A DNA stretch of 59,546 nt from Pseudomonadota bacterium (lineage in GTDB: Bacteria > Desulfobacterota > Binatia > Binatales > Binataceae): assembly GCA_021324455.1 (NCBI GenBank), contig JAJPJA010000023.1, positions 1 to 59,546 on the forward strand, in the 5' to 3' direction. Positions 42,831-51,508 of this stretch are shown piece after piece; the stretch's first letter is position 1, and each line of letters opens with the position of its first letter. Made by a program: the position numbers and the translations under genes. Below the pieces are notes generated by a model. That model made no database searches and was not told the origin of the DNA. It worked only from the letters and a program-made list of their open reading frames with translations.

Positions 42831-44075
42831 TCAGATTACGCGGGCGATGCGGAGATTCTCTATCGCGGCAGCGCTCAGGCCCAGCAGCTTGCCGTAGACC
42901 AGTTCGTTGTCGTGGCCCACCTTGACCGAGCCGCGCCAGATCTTGCCCGGGGTCTGGCTGAATTTCGGCACCACTCCCATTCCCTTTACGTCGCGGCCGA
43001 GCTGCTCGTCGCGCCATTCGACGTGCATCTGGCGCGCCCGGTAATGCGAATCCGACGCCATCAGATCGCTCGACATGATGCGCGAGCAGGGCACCTGTTC
43101 CTGATTCATCGCCCGGACGACTTCATCGATGGTGCGTTCGTTGACCCATCCGCGCAGAATCGCGTCGAATTCAATTCCCTCGATCGAATCGAGATTGACC
43201 CGCGCGCTCTGCCATTTGGGATCGTCGCCGTCCAGACCGATGACGCGGCACAGGCGCTTGTAAACGTCGGCCACGGCGCCGATCACCACCCATCCATCTT
43301 TGGCGGCAAAGGTATCGAGCGGCTGGAAGCCCTGCGCGCGATTGCCGCTGCGCTCGCGGATTACCTTCTGCTCGAAGTATTCGATCATCGTGCCGCCCAG
43401 CGTCCGATGGATCGCCTCGCACTGCGCCAGGTCGATCGATTGACCTTTTCCGGTGCTGCGCGCGTAGGTCAGTCCCGCCAGCGACGACCATAACGTGAAC
43501 AGGGCGGTGATGTAGTCGGCGGTCCACGGCGCGGCGCGGGTGGGAGGGTTGGGATCGGGAAATCCGGTCTGAAACATCATACCGCCGAACGCCTGCCCCA
43601 CGATGTCATAGGAGGCGCGCTGTATATAATGAGGATCTCCGGTCTGCCCGTAACCCGACACGTGGGTGATAACCAGCTTGGGATTGACCTTGAACACGGT
43701 GTCGTCTTCCAGGCCGAATTTGCGGTAGGTGCCGGGTTTGGAGCTTTCCATCCAGATGTCGGCACGGGCGGCGAGTTGCAGGAACAGGTCGCGGCCCTGC
43801 GGCTTGGTCAGGTCGAGGGAGATGCAGAACATGTTGCGGCGTTCCTGGATCCAGTTGGTTGCCACGGGCGGGCTGCCGTCGGCGGTAGGCAGGCGGATGC
43901 CGAGCGTGCGCCATCCGGAGTCGCCGGCGCCGGGGCGTTCGATCTGAATCACTTCGGCGCCCATTTCGGAGGCGAGTTCCGCGGCCCAGGGCTGCGCGAT
44001 AAGGGTTCCGCTGGAGATAATCTTGACGTCCTGAAGCGGGCCGAATCGCTCCGGGACCAGGTTGTCGCTGCTCAT
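42831..44075 (-). CDS. CaiB/BaiF family CoA-transferase
   Basis: This family III CoA-transferase of 414 residues has its catalytic aspartate at about 187 (WTADYIT), 15 residues before the end of the helix. Other marks are VKIISSGTLIAQPWAAELASEMGAEVIQIERPG and YARSTGKGQSIDLAQ. The sequence resembles the carnitine/crotonobetaine branch. I prefer the ATG at 44075, which has a GGAG site nine bases before it, over the ATG at 44090. It is the fourth such enzyme in the window and may be co-transcribed with the GST downstream. Confidence 0.92.
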   Translation of the reverse strand: MSSDNLVPERFGPLQDVKIISSGTLIAQPWAAELASEMGAEVIQIERPGAGDSGWRTLGIRLPTADGSPPVATNWIQERRNMFCISLDLTKPQGRDLFLQLAARADIWMESSKPGTYRKFGLEDDTVFKVNPKLVITHVSGYGQTGDPHYIQRASYDIVGQAFGGMMFQTGFPDPNPPTRAAPWTADYITALFTLWSSLAGLTYARSTGKGQSIDLAQCEAIHRTLGGTMIEYFEQKVIRERSGNRAQGFQPLDTFAAKDGWVVIGAVADVYKRLCRVIGLDGDDPKWQSARVNLDSIEGIEFDAILRGWVNERTIDEVVRAMNQEQVPCSRIMSSDLMASDSHYRARQMHVEWRDEQLGRDVKGMGVVPKFSQTPGKIWRGSVKVGHDNELVYGKLLGLSAAAIENLRIARVI

Positions 44076-44242
44076 GATTGAAGGCTCCATTCAGTCTCGA
44101 ACCGGCACGGCGGAAAACAATCGCGGCGGCGCCGGGTCCAACTTTGCGCGGGGCTGCTTGTTCCTGTTTACGATGAGGATATGATGTTTTAAAAGCAGCG
44201 TGAAAGTCCCGGGTACGCCCGCGCGCGGCTTTTTTACTGGAG

Positions 44243-45505
44243 ATGGACGGCGTTATCAACCGGCGCGATTTGACCTTCAAGAGCCTGGCTGGCCTCATCG
44301 GTGGTACCGTCGGATGGCTGCCGGTGGAACTGGCCACGCACGGTCATTCACTGACCGAGCAACCCTCAGCGGCGGCATTTTATTTGAATTTCGGATCGCT
44401 GGCGCTGCTCTCGGGTCTGATTGGCGGTCTGATCAACGCGTCGCGCGCGCAGATGCTGGAGTTGACGCCGGCGGTCAAGCGCCGCTTTCTTGAGGGCTTC
44501 ATCATCTGCGCGCTGCTGTCGCTTCCGGCCACTTACTATTCCAATGAAGCCTTTGCCGCGATCCTCAACGCCGGCGGATGGCGTATCGGGCAGGCGGGCA
44601 ATTTGGCCTATCTGATTTTCGGGCGGCTGGTCGGATGGAGCCTGATGGGTGCGATGCTGGGGGCCGGCGTGGGCATCGCCACGTTCTCGCTGCCCAACAT
44701 TCCCAAGGGCGCTTTGGGCGGCGTTATCGGCGGCTTTTTGGGCGGCGTCGCGTTCGACGCGGTCAGTGCGATTACCGGCGGCGGCCTGGTCGCGCGCCTG
44801 TTCGGGCTCAGCGCAATCGGTCTGATGATCGGACTGTTTATCGGCCTGGTCCAGGAATTGACCAAGACGGCGTGGCTGAAGGTCGAAGCTGGACGCCTGC
44901 GCGGACGCGAGTTCCGGCTGGAAAAGCCGCTGGCCACGATTGGACGCGCCGAGGAAAGCGAGGTGGGTTTGTTCGGCGATCCGGCAATCGCGCCGCGCCA
45001 TGCGACCATCGCGCGCAACGGAGCGCAATTCACGCTGCGCGACCTGACCCGCGACCCGGGCACCTTCGTCAATGGACAGCGGATCGAATCCGCGCTGCTG
45101 CATCATGGGGATTTGATTGCGATGGGCGGCTACCAGGTGCGCTTCTATCTGCGCAATCCGGAGCCCGGCCGCGCCGCATCGCCGGCAGTGGCCGCGCCGA
45201 CCGTGACGCATCGCGACAGCACCGACGCGGGACCTTGCCTGATTGACGCGGACGGACGCCGCCTGCATCTGCGCCGCGGCGCGCCGACCACTATCGGCCG
45301 CTCGCTGGACAATGATCTGGTGCTGCCCTACCAGTCGATCTCGCGCCATCATGCCAGTATCGCGCTGGTGAATGGCGGTTTTCGGCTCGACGACCTCAAC
45401 AGCCACAACGGCAGCTTTGTGGACGGCAAACGCGTAACCCAGGCCGCGCTCAAGGACGGCGATACGATTAAGCTTGGCGATGCGCAGTTTCAGTTCCGTG
45501 CCTGA
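44243..45505 (+). CDS. Membrane protein with two FHA domains
   Basis: This 420-residue protein has about six membrane helices in residues 15-205 (many Gly-rich) followed by two cytoplasmic FHA domains. The second (about 331-420) is intact: IGRSLDND (352-353 GR), QSISRHHA (Ser367, Arg368, His369) and LNSHNGSFVDG. The first (about 211-301) keeps GR (234-235) and RH (252-253) but has Pro at the phosphothreonine-binding Ser place and DPGTF where SxNGT is usual, so it probably does not bind phosphothreonine. It begins a run with a zinc-ribbon membrane protein and a Ser/Thr kinase, its likely partner. Confidence 0.88.
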   Translation: MDGVINRRDLTFKSLAGLIGGTVGWLPVELATHGHSLTEQPSAAAFYLNFGSLALLSGLIGGLINASRAQMLELTPAVKRRFLEGFIICALLSLPATYYSNEAFAAILNAGGWRIGQAGNLAYLIFGRLVGWSLMGAMLGAGVGIATFSLPNIPKGALGGVIGGFLGGVAFDAVSAITGGGLVARLFGLSAIGLMIGLFIGLVQELTKTAWLKVEAGRLRGREFRLEKPLATIGRAEESEVGLFGDPAIAPRHATIARNGAQFTLRDLTRDPGTFVNGQRIESALLHHGDLIAMGGYQVRFYLRNPEPGRAASPAVAAPTVTHRDSTDAGPCLIDADGRRLHLRRGAPTTIGRSLDNDLVLPYQSISRHHASIALVNGGFRLDDLNSHNGSFVDGKRVTQAALKDGDTIKLGDAQFQFRA

Positions 45506-45512
45506 GGTCGCG

Positions 45513-45875
45513 ATGGCGGGTCCACGGTTTTGCTCCAGTTGCGGTCATCCGGTGGTCGTGGGCGACGCGCGGTTTTGCAAGGATTGCGGCGCGCCGCTCT
45601 CCGCCGGTATCCATTTCAAGCCCGACTTGAAGTGGAATCCGTGGGTCGCCGCCGGCCTCAGCCTGGTTCCCGGGCTGGGGCAGTTTTATAAGGGCCAATG
45701 GCTTTACGCCGTGTTATGGTTTGTGGGCGTGATGATCGCTTACACCGCGGGACCGCTGGGAGTGGTTTTGCACCTGTTATGCATCGTCAATGCCGCCGTC
45801 GGGGGGGCGATCGATCTTCCGGCGCCGCGTCTGCCGGGCGCGGACCGGGTGGACGGCTTCGCTAACCGCCAATGA
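45513..45875 (+). CDS. Zinc-ribbon membrane protein (TM2-like)
   Basis: This 120-residue protein has an N-terminal double-CxxC zinc ribbon (FCSSC, FCKDC) and then a hydrophobic region with PGLGQFYKGQ, the motif of TM2/DUF5683-type membrane proteins, and two or three membrane helices. The start at 45513 lies 7 bp after the FHA gene stop with GAGGT upstream; the frame extends further but into the FHA gene. The TGA overlaps the kinase ATG (ATGA), so it is translationally coupled. The same zinc-ribbon type occurs inside the kinase. Confidence 0.82.
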   Translation: MAGPRFCSSCGHPVVVGDARFCKDCGAPLSAGIHFKPDLKWNPWVAAGLSLVPGLGQFYKGQWLYAVLWFVGVMIAYTAGPLGVVLHLLCIVNAAVGGAIDLPAPRLPGADRVDGFANRQ

Positions 45876-47383
45876 TCGCTCCCAATACCGTCATCGGGAA
45901 TCGTTATCGGGTCTCGCGGCTGCTGGGCGGCGGCGGCATGAAGCTGGTCTATCTGGCCGAAGACCTGAGGCTGGCCGCGCGTCCCTGCGCGCTGGCCGAG
46001 ATGGTCGACGCCATCAGCAGTCCCGAGGTGCAGAAGCAGGCGGTGGCCGGTTTCCAGCGCGAAGCCGACATGCTGGCCGAGCTCAATCACGAGCACATCC
46101 CCCGCATCTACGACCGTTTCAGCGAGCAGAACCGGCATTACCTGGTGATGGAATATATCGCCGGCCAGACGCTGGAGGAGCAGCTTAAGGCGGCCGGCGG
46201 CAAACTGCCCGAAGACCAGGTGATCGAAATCGCGCTGCAGGTGCTGGACACGCTCGAATACCTGCACCATCGCGAACCGCCCGTGGTTTACCGCGACCTC
46301 AAGCCCTCCAACATCATGATCACGCCCGGCGGGCAGGTGAAGCTGATCGATTTCGGTATCGCGCGGCATTTCCAGCCGCTCACCAGCGCCACGATGGTCG
46401 GGACGCAGGGCTACGCGCCGCCCGAGCAGTATCGGGGCAAAGTGGAGACCCGATCGGATCTCTACGCGCTGGGCGCGACGATGCATCATGCGCTGTCGGG
46501 GCGCGATCCGACCACCGAGCCGCCGTTCAGCTTTCCGCTGCTGCGCAAGCTGTGTCCGGAGCTCAATCCCGCTCTGGCCGACCTGGTGAGCGAAGCGCTG
46601 ATGTATGACGTTGAGCGGCGCATCCGCGATGTCGACGAGATGAAGCGGCGGCTTTTGGCGATCAGGAACGGCATCGCCGCCAACGCCAACGGGCAGAGTT
46701 CGGCGGCCGCGGCGCTGCAGGGGCAGCCGCAATTGACGCTGCCGCTCAAGTCGCCCGCGCCGCCCTCCACCGCGCCGCCCGCGCCGTCAGCGCCTTCGGC
46801 GCCGACGCTGCTGACGGTAAGGAACGAGATTTTCTGTCCGTCATGCACCCGGCCGATACCGGGCGATTCGCGGTTTTGCAGCTACTGCGCCGCGGATTTG
46901 CGTCCGCTGATCGAACAGCGGCCCTCCGTAATCAACGATCCCGCCGCCCAAACCATCACGCTGACGCAGCCCTCGCAGAATTACCCGGCCGCGCCGGCGC
47001 CGCTTATCAGACGCCGGCGCCGATCGCCGCTGATGACGATCGTTATCGTTGCGGTGATCGCGTTTGTGGCCTTGAAGCTGCTGCTGATGCTGGTCTCGGT
47101 GCTGGCGGCGATTGAGTCGAGCGACAGCGCTGCGCCCAGCGCGCCCGCCGCCCGCTATGGCGACGGCGCAGGCGAGGCGGATTTCGATCCGATCCGCACC
47201 ACGCTGCTGCGCCAGATGCTCGACGCGCAGGGTTACGGCGCGGTCAAGTTCCGGGTCAGCGGCGATTCGATTTCCATCTGGGGCAGCGTGCGCACCGAAG
47301 CCGACCGCGAGACGGTTGAAGAGGAAGCCTCAACCATCACCGGCGCGATGAACGTCGAGGACCATCTTGAGGTGAAGGATTAG
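45872..47383 (+). CDS. Membrane Ser/Thr protein kinase with WNK-like lysine placement and C-terminal BON domain
   Basis: The 503-residue protein has a kinase domain (about 10-275), a Pro/Ala-rich linker, a double-CxxC zinc ribbon (FCPSC, FCSYC, about 325-345), one membrane helix (about 395-420) and a BON-like domain (about 437-503). HRD is YRDLKPSN (Asp144), DFG is Asp162, the alpha-C Glu is about Glu66, and GTQGYAPPEQY is the activation end. The beta-3 lysine is absent: CALAEM has Ala42 where VAIK has Lys. Lys24 lies in the glycine loop (GGGGMKLVY), exactly where WNK1 has its functional lysine (GSFKTVY). It is therefore probably active. FHA and zinc-ribbon genes precede it. Confidence 0.87.
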   Translation: MIAPNTVIGNRYRVSRLLGGGGMKLVYLAEDLRLAARPCALAEMVDAISSPEVQKQAVAGFQREADMLAELNHEHIPRIYDRFSEQNRHYLVMEYIAGQTLEEQLKAAGGKLPEDQVIEIALQVLDTLEYLHHREPPVVYRDLKPSNIMITPGGQVKLIDFGIARHFQPLTSATMVGTQGYAPPEQYRGKVETRSDLYALGATMHHALSGRDPTTEPPFSFPLLRKLCPELNPALADLVSEALMYDVERRIRDVDEMKRRLLAIRNGIAANANGQSSAAAALQGQPQLTLPLKSPAPPSTAPPAPSAPSAPTLLTVRNEIFCPSCTRPIPGDSRFCSYCAADLRPLIEQRPSVINDPAAQTITLTQPSQNYPAAPAPLIRRRRRSPLMTIVIVAVIAFVALKLLLMLVSVLAAIESSDSAAPSAPAARYGDGAGEADFDPIRTTLLRQMLDAQGYGAVKFRVSGDSISIWGSVRTEADRETVEEEASTITGAMNVEDHLEVKD

Positions 47384-47460
47384 CCGCGCGTGCGCCGCCG
47401 CCCATCGCAGGCAAAGTGTCTGCCCGTCGCCGCCGTTTTCCGCCCTTGCGACCGCCAGCT

Positions 47461-48585
47461 TCACCATTGCAGGGCGGCGGCCATCTGGCGCTTGTGCCAT
47501 TTCGGATCGCCCAAATAATTGAACAGCGTGCGCGACAGTTGCGTATGCGGCGTCAGGCCGTATTCGTGCACCGATCCGATTCCGGCATGGACCTCGTGCG
47601 CGGCGTTGCACGCCTCCATATGCGCCTCGGCCGTGACCGCCTTGGCCAAATGCACGCTGTCCGCCGCGGGCCGGCCGCTATCGAGTTTCCACAGCGCTTC
47701 GTACGTGGTCCAGCGCGCGGCGTCCAGATGGTTCACCAATCTCACGATATGGTCCTGTACCCGCTGAAAGCGTCCGATCGGAACGCCGAACTGCACGCGC
47801 GTGCGGCTGTATTCCACCGACATCTCGAACGCGGCCTGGCAACTGCCGACCTGGTACGCGCACAGCACCGGCAGCGCGCGCTGCATCGCACGGCTAAGCG
47901 CGGCCCATCCGCCGTTCTCCCGCCGCCCCAGCAGCGCAGCCGCCGCAACCTCCACACCCTCGAACGTGATTTCGGCCTGCCAGCTTAACAATCCGGGCAG
48001 ATTGCGCGCCGCGACGCCCCGGCTGCGCTTATCCACCACCAGCAGGCTGATAGCGTCGTCCGACGAACCGGTGCGGACCGCGACAATCAGATGCGACGCC
48101 GCCGCCCCGTCGCTCACGAACAGCTTGATACCGTCGAGGATGTACTTGTCGCCGTCAAGCCGCGGCTCCATAGCGATGCCCTGCGGACCCCACGAGCGGC
48201 GCGGCTCGGTGATGGCAACGGTGTAGATCTGCCGCCCGGCGGCGATTTCCGGCAGGATGCGCCGGCGCTGCTCCTCGGTGCCCGCCTCCTCAACCGTGAG
48301 CGCGCTCAGGACGCCGGAGCTGAAGAAGGGGCCGGGCAGGGGACCGCGGCCGAATTCCTCGTAGAGCACGGCGGCGTCGGTCAGGCTCGCGCCGCCGCCC
48401 CCGTATTGCGGCGCAATCAGCAACCCCAGCCATCCGAGTTCCGCAATCGTGCTCCAGGTCTGCGCCTGATACCCGGTGTCGGTATTGTGCAGCGCAACAA
48501 TCGCAGCCTTGGGCATCCGCCGCTGCATAAACGTCCGCGCACTCTGCGCCAGCATCCGCTGATGTTCATTGAGCGAGAGGTCCAT
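47461..48585 (-). CDS. Acyl-CoA dehydrogenase, shorter partner
   Basis: This 374-residue acyl-CoA dehydrogenase family protein has the LSLNEHQRMLAQSARTF N-terminus, WLGLLIAPQYGGGG loop, VAITEPRRSWGP (weak form of the usual TEPxxGSD segment) and the C-terminal VHAGIGSVHEYGL region with a Glu at the catalytic-base place. It lacks the GTxEI end of typical homotetramers. It is 20 bp downstream of the gene at 48605-49834, so both are one transcript. This pairing resembles the alpha2beta2 heteromeric enzymes of steroid side-chain degradation (ChsE4-ChsE5 type). Confidence 0.88.
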   Translation of the reverse strand: MDLSLNEHQRMLAQSARTFMQRRMPKAAIVALHNTDTGYQAQTWSTIAELGWLGLLIAPQYGGGGASLTDAAVLYEEFGRGPLPGPFFSSGVLSALTVEEAGTEEQRRRILPEIAAGRQIYTVAITEPRRSWGPQGIAMEPRLDGDKYILDGIKLFVSDGAAASHLIVAVRTGSSDDAISLLVVDKRSRGVAARNLPGLLSWQAEITFEGVEVAAAALLGRRENGGWAALSRAMQRALPVLCAYQVGSCQAAFEMSVEYSRTRVQFGVPIGRFQRVQDHIVRLVNHLDAARWTTYEALWKLDSGRPAADSVHLAKAVTAEAHMEACNAAHEVHAGIGSVHEYGLTPHTQLSRTLFNYLGDPKWHKRQMAAALQW

Positions 48586-48604
48586 CGCAGTTAAACCGGC
48601 TCGA

Positions 48605-49834
48605 TCAGGAAACCTTGCCGGCGGATTCGCGGGTGGCGCGGCCGATGCCGATGCGGCGCGCCATGCTCACCTTCTGGATGTCGGCGGTGCCGCCCGGATG
48701 CATCAGGACGATGCCGTTGCGCTGCTGCGCCTCCAGAAAGTGATCCTCCGAACCCCAGCGCGGATCGGAGGTCAACGCCTCGGGCCCGATCGACTGCAGG
48801 ATCGCGCCGGTCATCCATAACCCGGCCAGCTTCATGTACAGCGAGAGCTGCGGACCTTCGTAGGACTTGGGCTGTTTGGCGTAGGTCAGCCAGAAATTGC
48901 GCAGGCCGAACAACCGCCCCACCTGCGCCTTGATATAGATGTCGGCCAAAGTGTCGCGCACGTCCGGATCCTCGACCAGCGGTCTGCCGTCGCGCGTCGT
49001 GTTGCGGCAGTAATCGAGCAGGGCATGCCAGAAGCGATTGCGCCCGATATGACCGCCGCCGCCGTGCTCCAGTTCAAGATGGGTGGACGCCACGCGCCAG
49101 CCGTTGTTCTCGCCGCCGACCAGGCGCGAGGCGGGCACCCGCACGTCCTCGAAGAAGATGGTGTTCTTCTGGCCGCTGCGCGCGCTGCTTTCGCCCGCAC
49201 CCAGCAGATCCATCGGCTGCACCGTGATGCCCGGCAGGCGCGCGTCGACCATGAACCAGGAGAGGTTCTTGTGCCGCTCGCCGTTGGGATCGGTCGCGGC
49301 CAGCGTCCACATCCAGTCGGTGCCGTTGTCGCTGCCGATGAAGACCTTCTGGCCGTTGAGCACGTATTCGTCGCCGTCGCGAGTCGCGCGCATCCGCACC
49401 CCGGCCAGATCGGATCCGGCTTCGGGCTCCGACAGCAATTGCCATACGCGGACCTCGCCGCGATAGATGGGCGGCAAAAGTGTACGCCGCTGCTCCTCGG
49501 TGCCCCAGACCAGGATGGTGGGGGCGCCCAGCGTGCCGCCGCTGTTGTAGTAGGGCGGCAGGGAGAGTTCGAAGCGGTCGGCTTCTTCTTCCAGCACGAT
49601 CGCGTGATCGACGTCCATCCCGCCGCCGCCGTATTCTTTCGGCGCCAGCGGATAGAGCCATCCTTTGGCCCCGAGTTTGCGCCCCAGTTCGCGCCGCAGG
49701 CGGTAGTTTGCGGCGGATTCCTCATCGGTGGTCGGACGGCGCGAGATTGCGGGCGGGACGTTGGCTTCCAACCAGGAGCGGACTTCGGATCGAAATCGCT
49801 GCTGCTCTCCGGTATAGTTTACTTCGAAATCCAT
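48605..49834 (-). CDS. Acyl-CoA dehydrogenase, longer partner
   Basis: This 409-residue enzyme has the LAPKEYGGGGMD loop, LLSEPEAGSDLAGVRM, YVLNGQKVFIGSDNGTDW and the C-terminal HPGGTADIQKVSMARRIGIGR motif that contacts FAD. With the next gene (20 bp downstream) it makes a likely heteromeric pair in which each chain supplies part of the active site. A clear catalytic glutamate could not be placed in this chain. Substrates of such pairs are CoA esters of bulky or branched side chains; the actual one here is unknown. Confidence 0.9.
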   Translation of the reverse strand: MDFEVNYTGEQQRFRSEVRSWLEANVPPAISRRPTTDEESAANYRLRRELGRKLGAKGWLYPLAPKEYGGGGMDVDHAIVLEEEADRFELSLPPYYNSGGTLGAPTILVWGTEEQRRTLLPPIYRGEVRVWQLLSEPEAGSDLAGVRMRATRDGDEYVLNGQKVFIGSDNGTDWMWTLAATDPNGERHKNLSWFMVDARLPGITVQPMDLLGAGESSARSGQKNTIFFEDVRVPASRLVGGENNGWRVASTHLELEHGGGGHIGRNRFWHALLDYCRNTTRDGRPLVEDPDVRDTLADIYIKAQVGRLFGLRNFWLTYAKQPKSYEGPQLSLYMKLAGLWMTGAILQSIGPEALTSDPRWGSEDHFLEAQQRNGIVLMHPGGTADIQKVSMARRIGIGRATRESAGKVS

Positions 49835-50182
49835 ATCGTAAGAACCCCCGGGATGCGTTCGCGCGGCGTCAGGGCGTACTGGCGCGCCGAATTTTCCGGC
49901 AGCCTCTTCCTGCCCGTTCGGTCAACCAGCGGGCAAATGGACGCAAGCCGGAGTACATTGTCCTGAAGAACGACAGTAGTTCAGGGTCGAAGCGAGCGTC
50001 AAACGCCGGCGGCTTACCCGGTGATGAGAGTCTTTCGCGGCGCAAAAAAGCGCTCACTTCGTTCAGCAAGACGGTTGAAGCTGCTGCGAGATGGGGCGAC
50101 CGCGGAGGCGGGCAAAGGCCGCCCCCGCGGTCGCAGGCGTTAGCGGAAAACGCGCCGTCCAGCTTCCCGGCGAAAAATGGAT
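49835..50182. other. Intergenic region with a long GC hairpin, 348 bp
   Basis: No gene is supported. GCGACCGCGG (50096-50105) pairs exactly with CCGCGGTCGC (50125-50134), and the 19 bases between contain further pairing (GGCGG with CCGCC), giving one strong stem. A weaker CCTGAA/TTCAGG pair lies at 49962-49985. The region separates the DUF1329 gene from the two acyl-CoA dehydrogenases on the same strand and may end or attenuate the DUF1329 message. Confidence 0.45.
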
Positions 50183-51508
50183 TCAGCGCATGATCTGACT
50201 CAGTCCCGACGGCGTGGCCCATCGGCTGTAGTCGCGATACTCCAGCGGCACATCGGCCGCGAACCACGACTTGATCCAGGTCACCGACTCGTGTTCGTCC
50301 TGGAAATCCACCATGTTGTAGATGCCGGCGGTGGTGCCGGATCCGAACGCCATCTCGCCGCTCTCTGGAATGCGCGTGATCTTGTAGAAGTTCTCGTAGA
50401 ACTTCCAGAACTTCATATCGCGATCGTAGAGGTCGAGCCACACCGGGCCGATCTGCTCCTTGTCCAGGTAGATCACCCGATCGCCGTAGCAATAGCCATT
50501 AGCCAATGACGGCACGCGGCGGTTGTCGAAAATATACATATCGCGCAACTGCCATTTGACCGTGCTCGGCTTGGGCATCATGGTCGGCAGCCAGACGTTT
50601 TTTGGATCAAGGTAGGTATCGTCGGTGAATACCGCGGCCAAAAACTTTCTCGTTCCCAGGTAACGCGACTGGAACAACGGCGGCTGCACGTTCATCCCGT
50701 TGCGGAAATCGTCGTTGGTGAAATCGCCGCCCGCAAACGGCGCGCATCGCGCCGCCGCCGACAGCCGCAGCGAACGCCGCAGCGACGGCACGAACACGTA
50801 GTTCTCCGCCACCCGCGCCGGATCGTCATAAAATACCTGCAGCACGGTGGTATACTTGGATTGCTCCGGCGCCATCACCTCGCAGTTTTCGGTCAGGTAA
50901 ATGTCCTCGAATCCGGGAATGACCAGCGGCTTGCCCGGATCGCTGATGTGCGAGGTCTTGAAATGGACGCAGGTGGTGGAATTTTCCGTCTGGCTCAGAA
51001 AGCGATCGTAGTACAGGGCCTTGACGTTAATCGCGCTGGTGTACGGCTGGTAGTCATAATAGTTGTTGTACAGCAGCTCGGTGCCCGCCAGCGGACCGCT
51101 GGGATCGGGAAACGGCAGCCCCGCCTGATATCCCTTGAGCGTGTAGCCGCCGGTGGAAAGTTTGACCAGCTGCACCTGGCGGCTGTATTTCTCGGTGTCC
51201 TCGCGGTATTTCTTCGGTAGCGGATAAGAACCGGTGGGGCCGATTACGATCTCGAAATCGTTGGGAACCTTGAACGGCGCCTTGCCTTCCAGCAGCAGCT
51301 GCATTCCCAGCGGCATGAACTTGCGGTAGTTCTGCCAGTTCTGCATGTTGATGTGCGTGCCCAACGGTATGCTCGAGTCAGGGCCTCCGCCCGCGCCCTG
51401 ATAGAACTTCTCGTCGAAGTGCGGCATTGCGTTCTGCGCCCGCGCCGCCGCCGCCAACATTACCATGACAAGGCAGATAAGAGGGATTGTTTTCGTTATC
51501 CGGCACAT
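50183..51508 (-). CDS. DUF1329 exported protein
   Basis: This 441-residue protein has a signal peptide (cleavage near AAARAQ) and a DUF1329 domain over most of its length. Visible marks are NYYDYQPYTSAIN, SQTENSTTC, RVAENYVFVPSLRRSLRLSAA, DVQPPL-type segments and the LYDRDMKFWKFYENF block. The family is linked to outer-membrane handling of hydrophobic compounds and is found beside RND/MMPL transporters in steroid and hydrocarbon degraders. No RND gene is in this window. A GGGGAG site precedes the ATG at 51508. It is divergent from the MFS gene at 51896. Confidence 0.9.
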   Translation of the reverse strand: MCRITKTIPLICLVMVMLAAAARAQNAMPHFDEKFYQGAGGGPDSSIPLGTHINMQNWQNYRKFMPLGMQLLLEGKAPFKVPNDFEIVIGPTGSYPLPKKYREDTEKYSRQVQLVKLSTGGYTLKGYQAGLPFPDPSGPLAGTELLYNNYYDYQPYTSAINVKALYYDRFLSQTENSTTCVHFKTSHISDPGKPLVIPGFEDIYLTENCEVMAPEQSKYTTVLQVFYDDPARVAENYVFVPSLRRSLRLSAAARCAPFAGGDFTNDDFRNGMNVQPPLFQSRYLGTRKFLAAVFTDDTYLDPKNVWLPTMMPKPSTVKWQLRDMYIFDNRRVPSLANGYCYGDRVIYLDKEQIGPVWLDLYDRDMKFWKFYENFYKITRIPESGEMAFGSGTTAGIYNMVDFQDEHESVTWIKSWFAADVPLEYRDYSRWATPSGLSQIMR

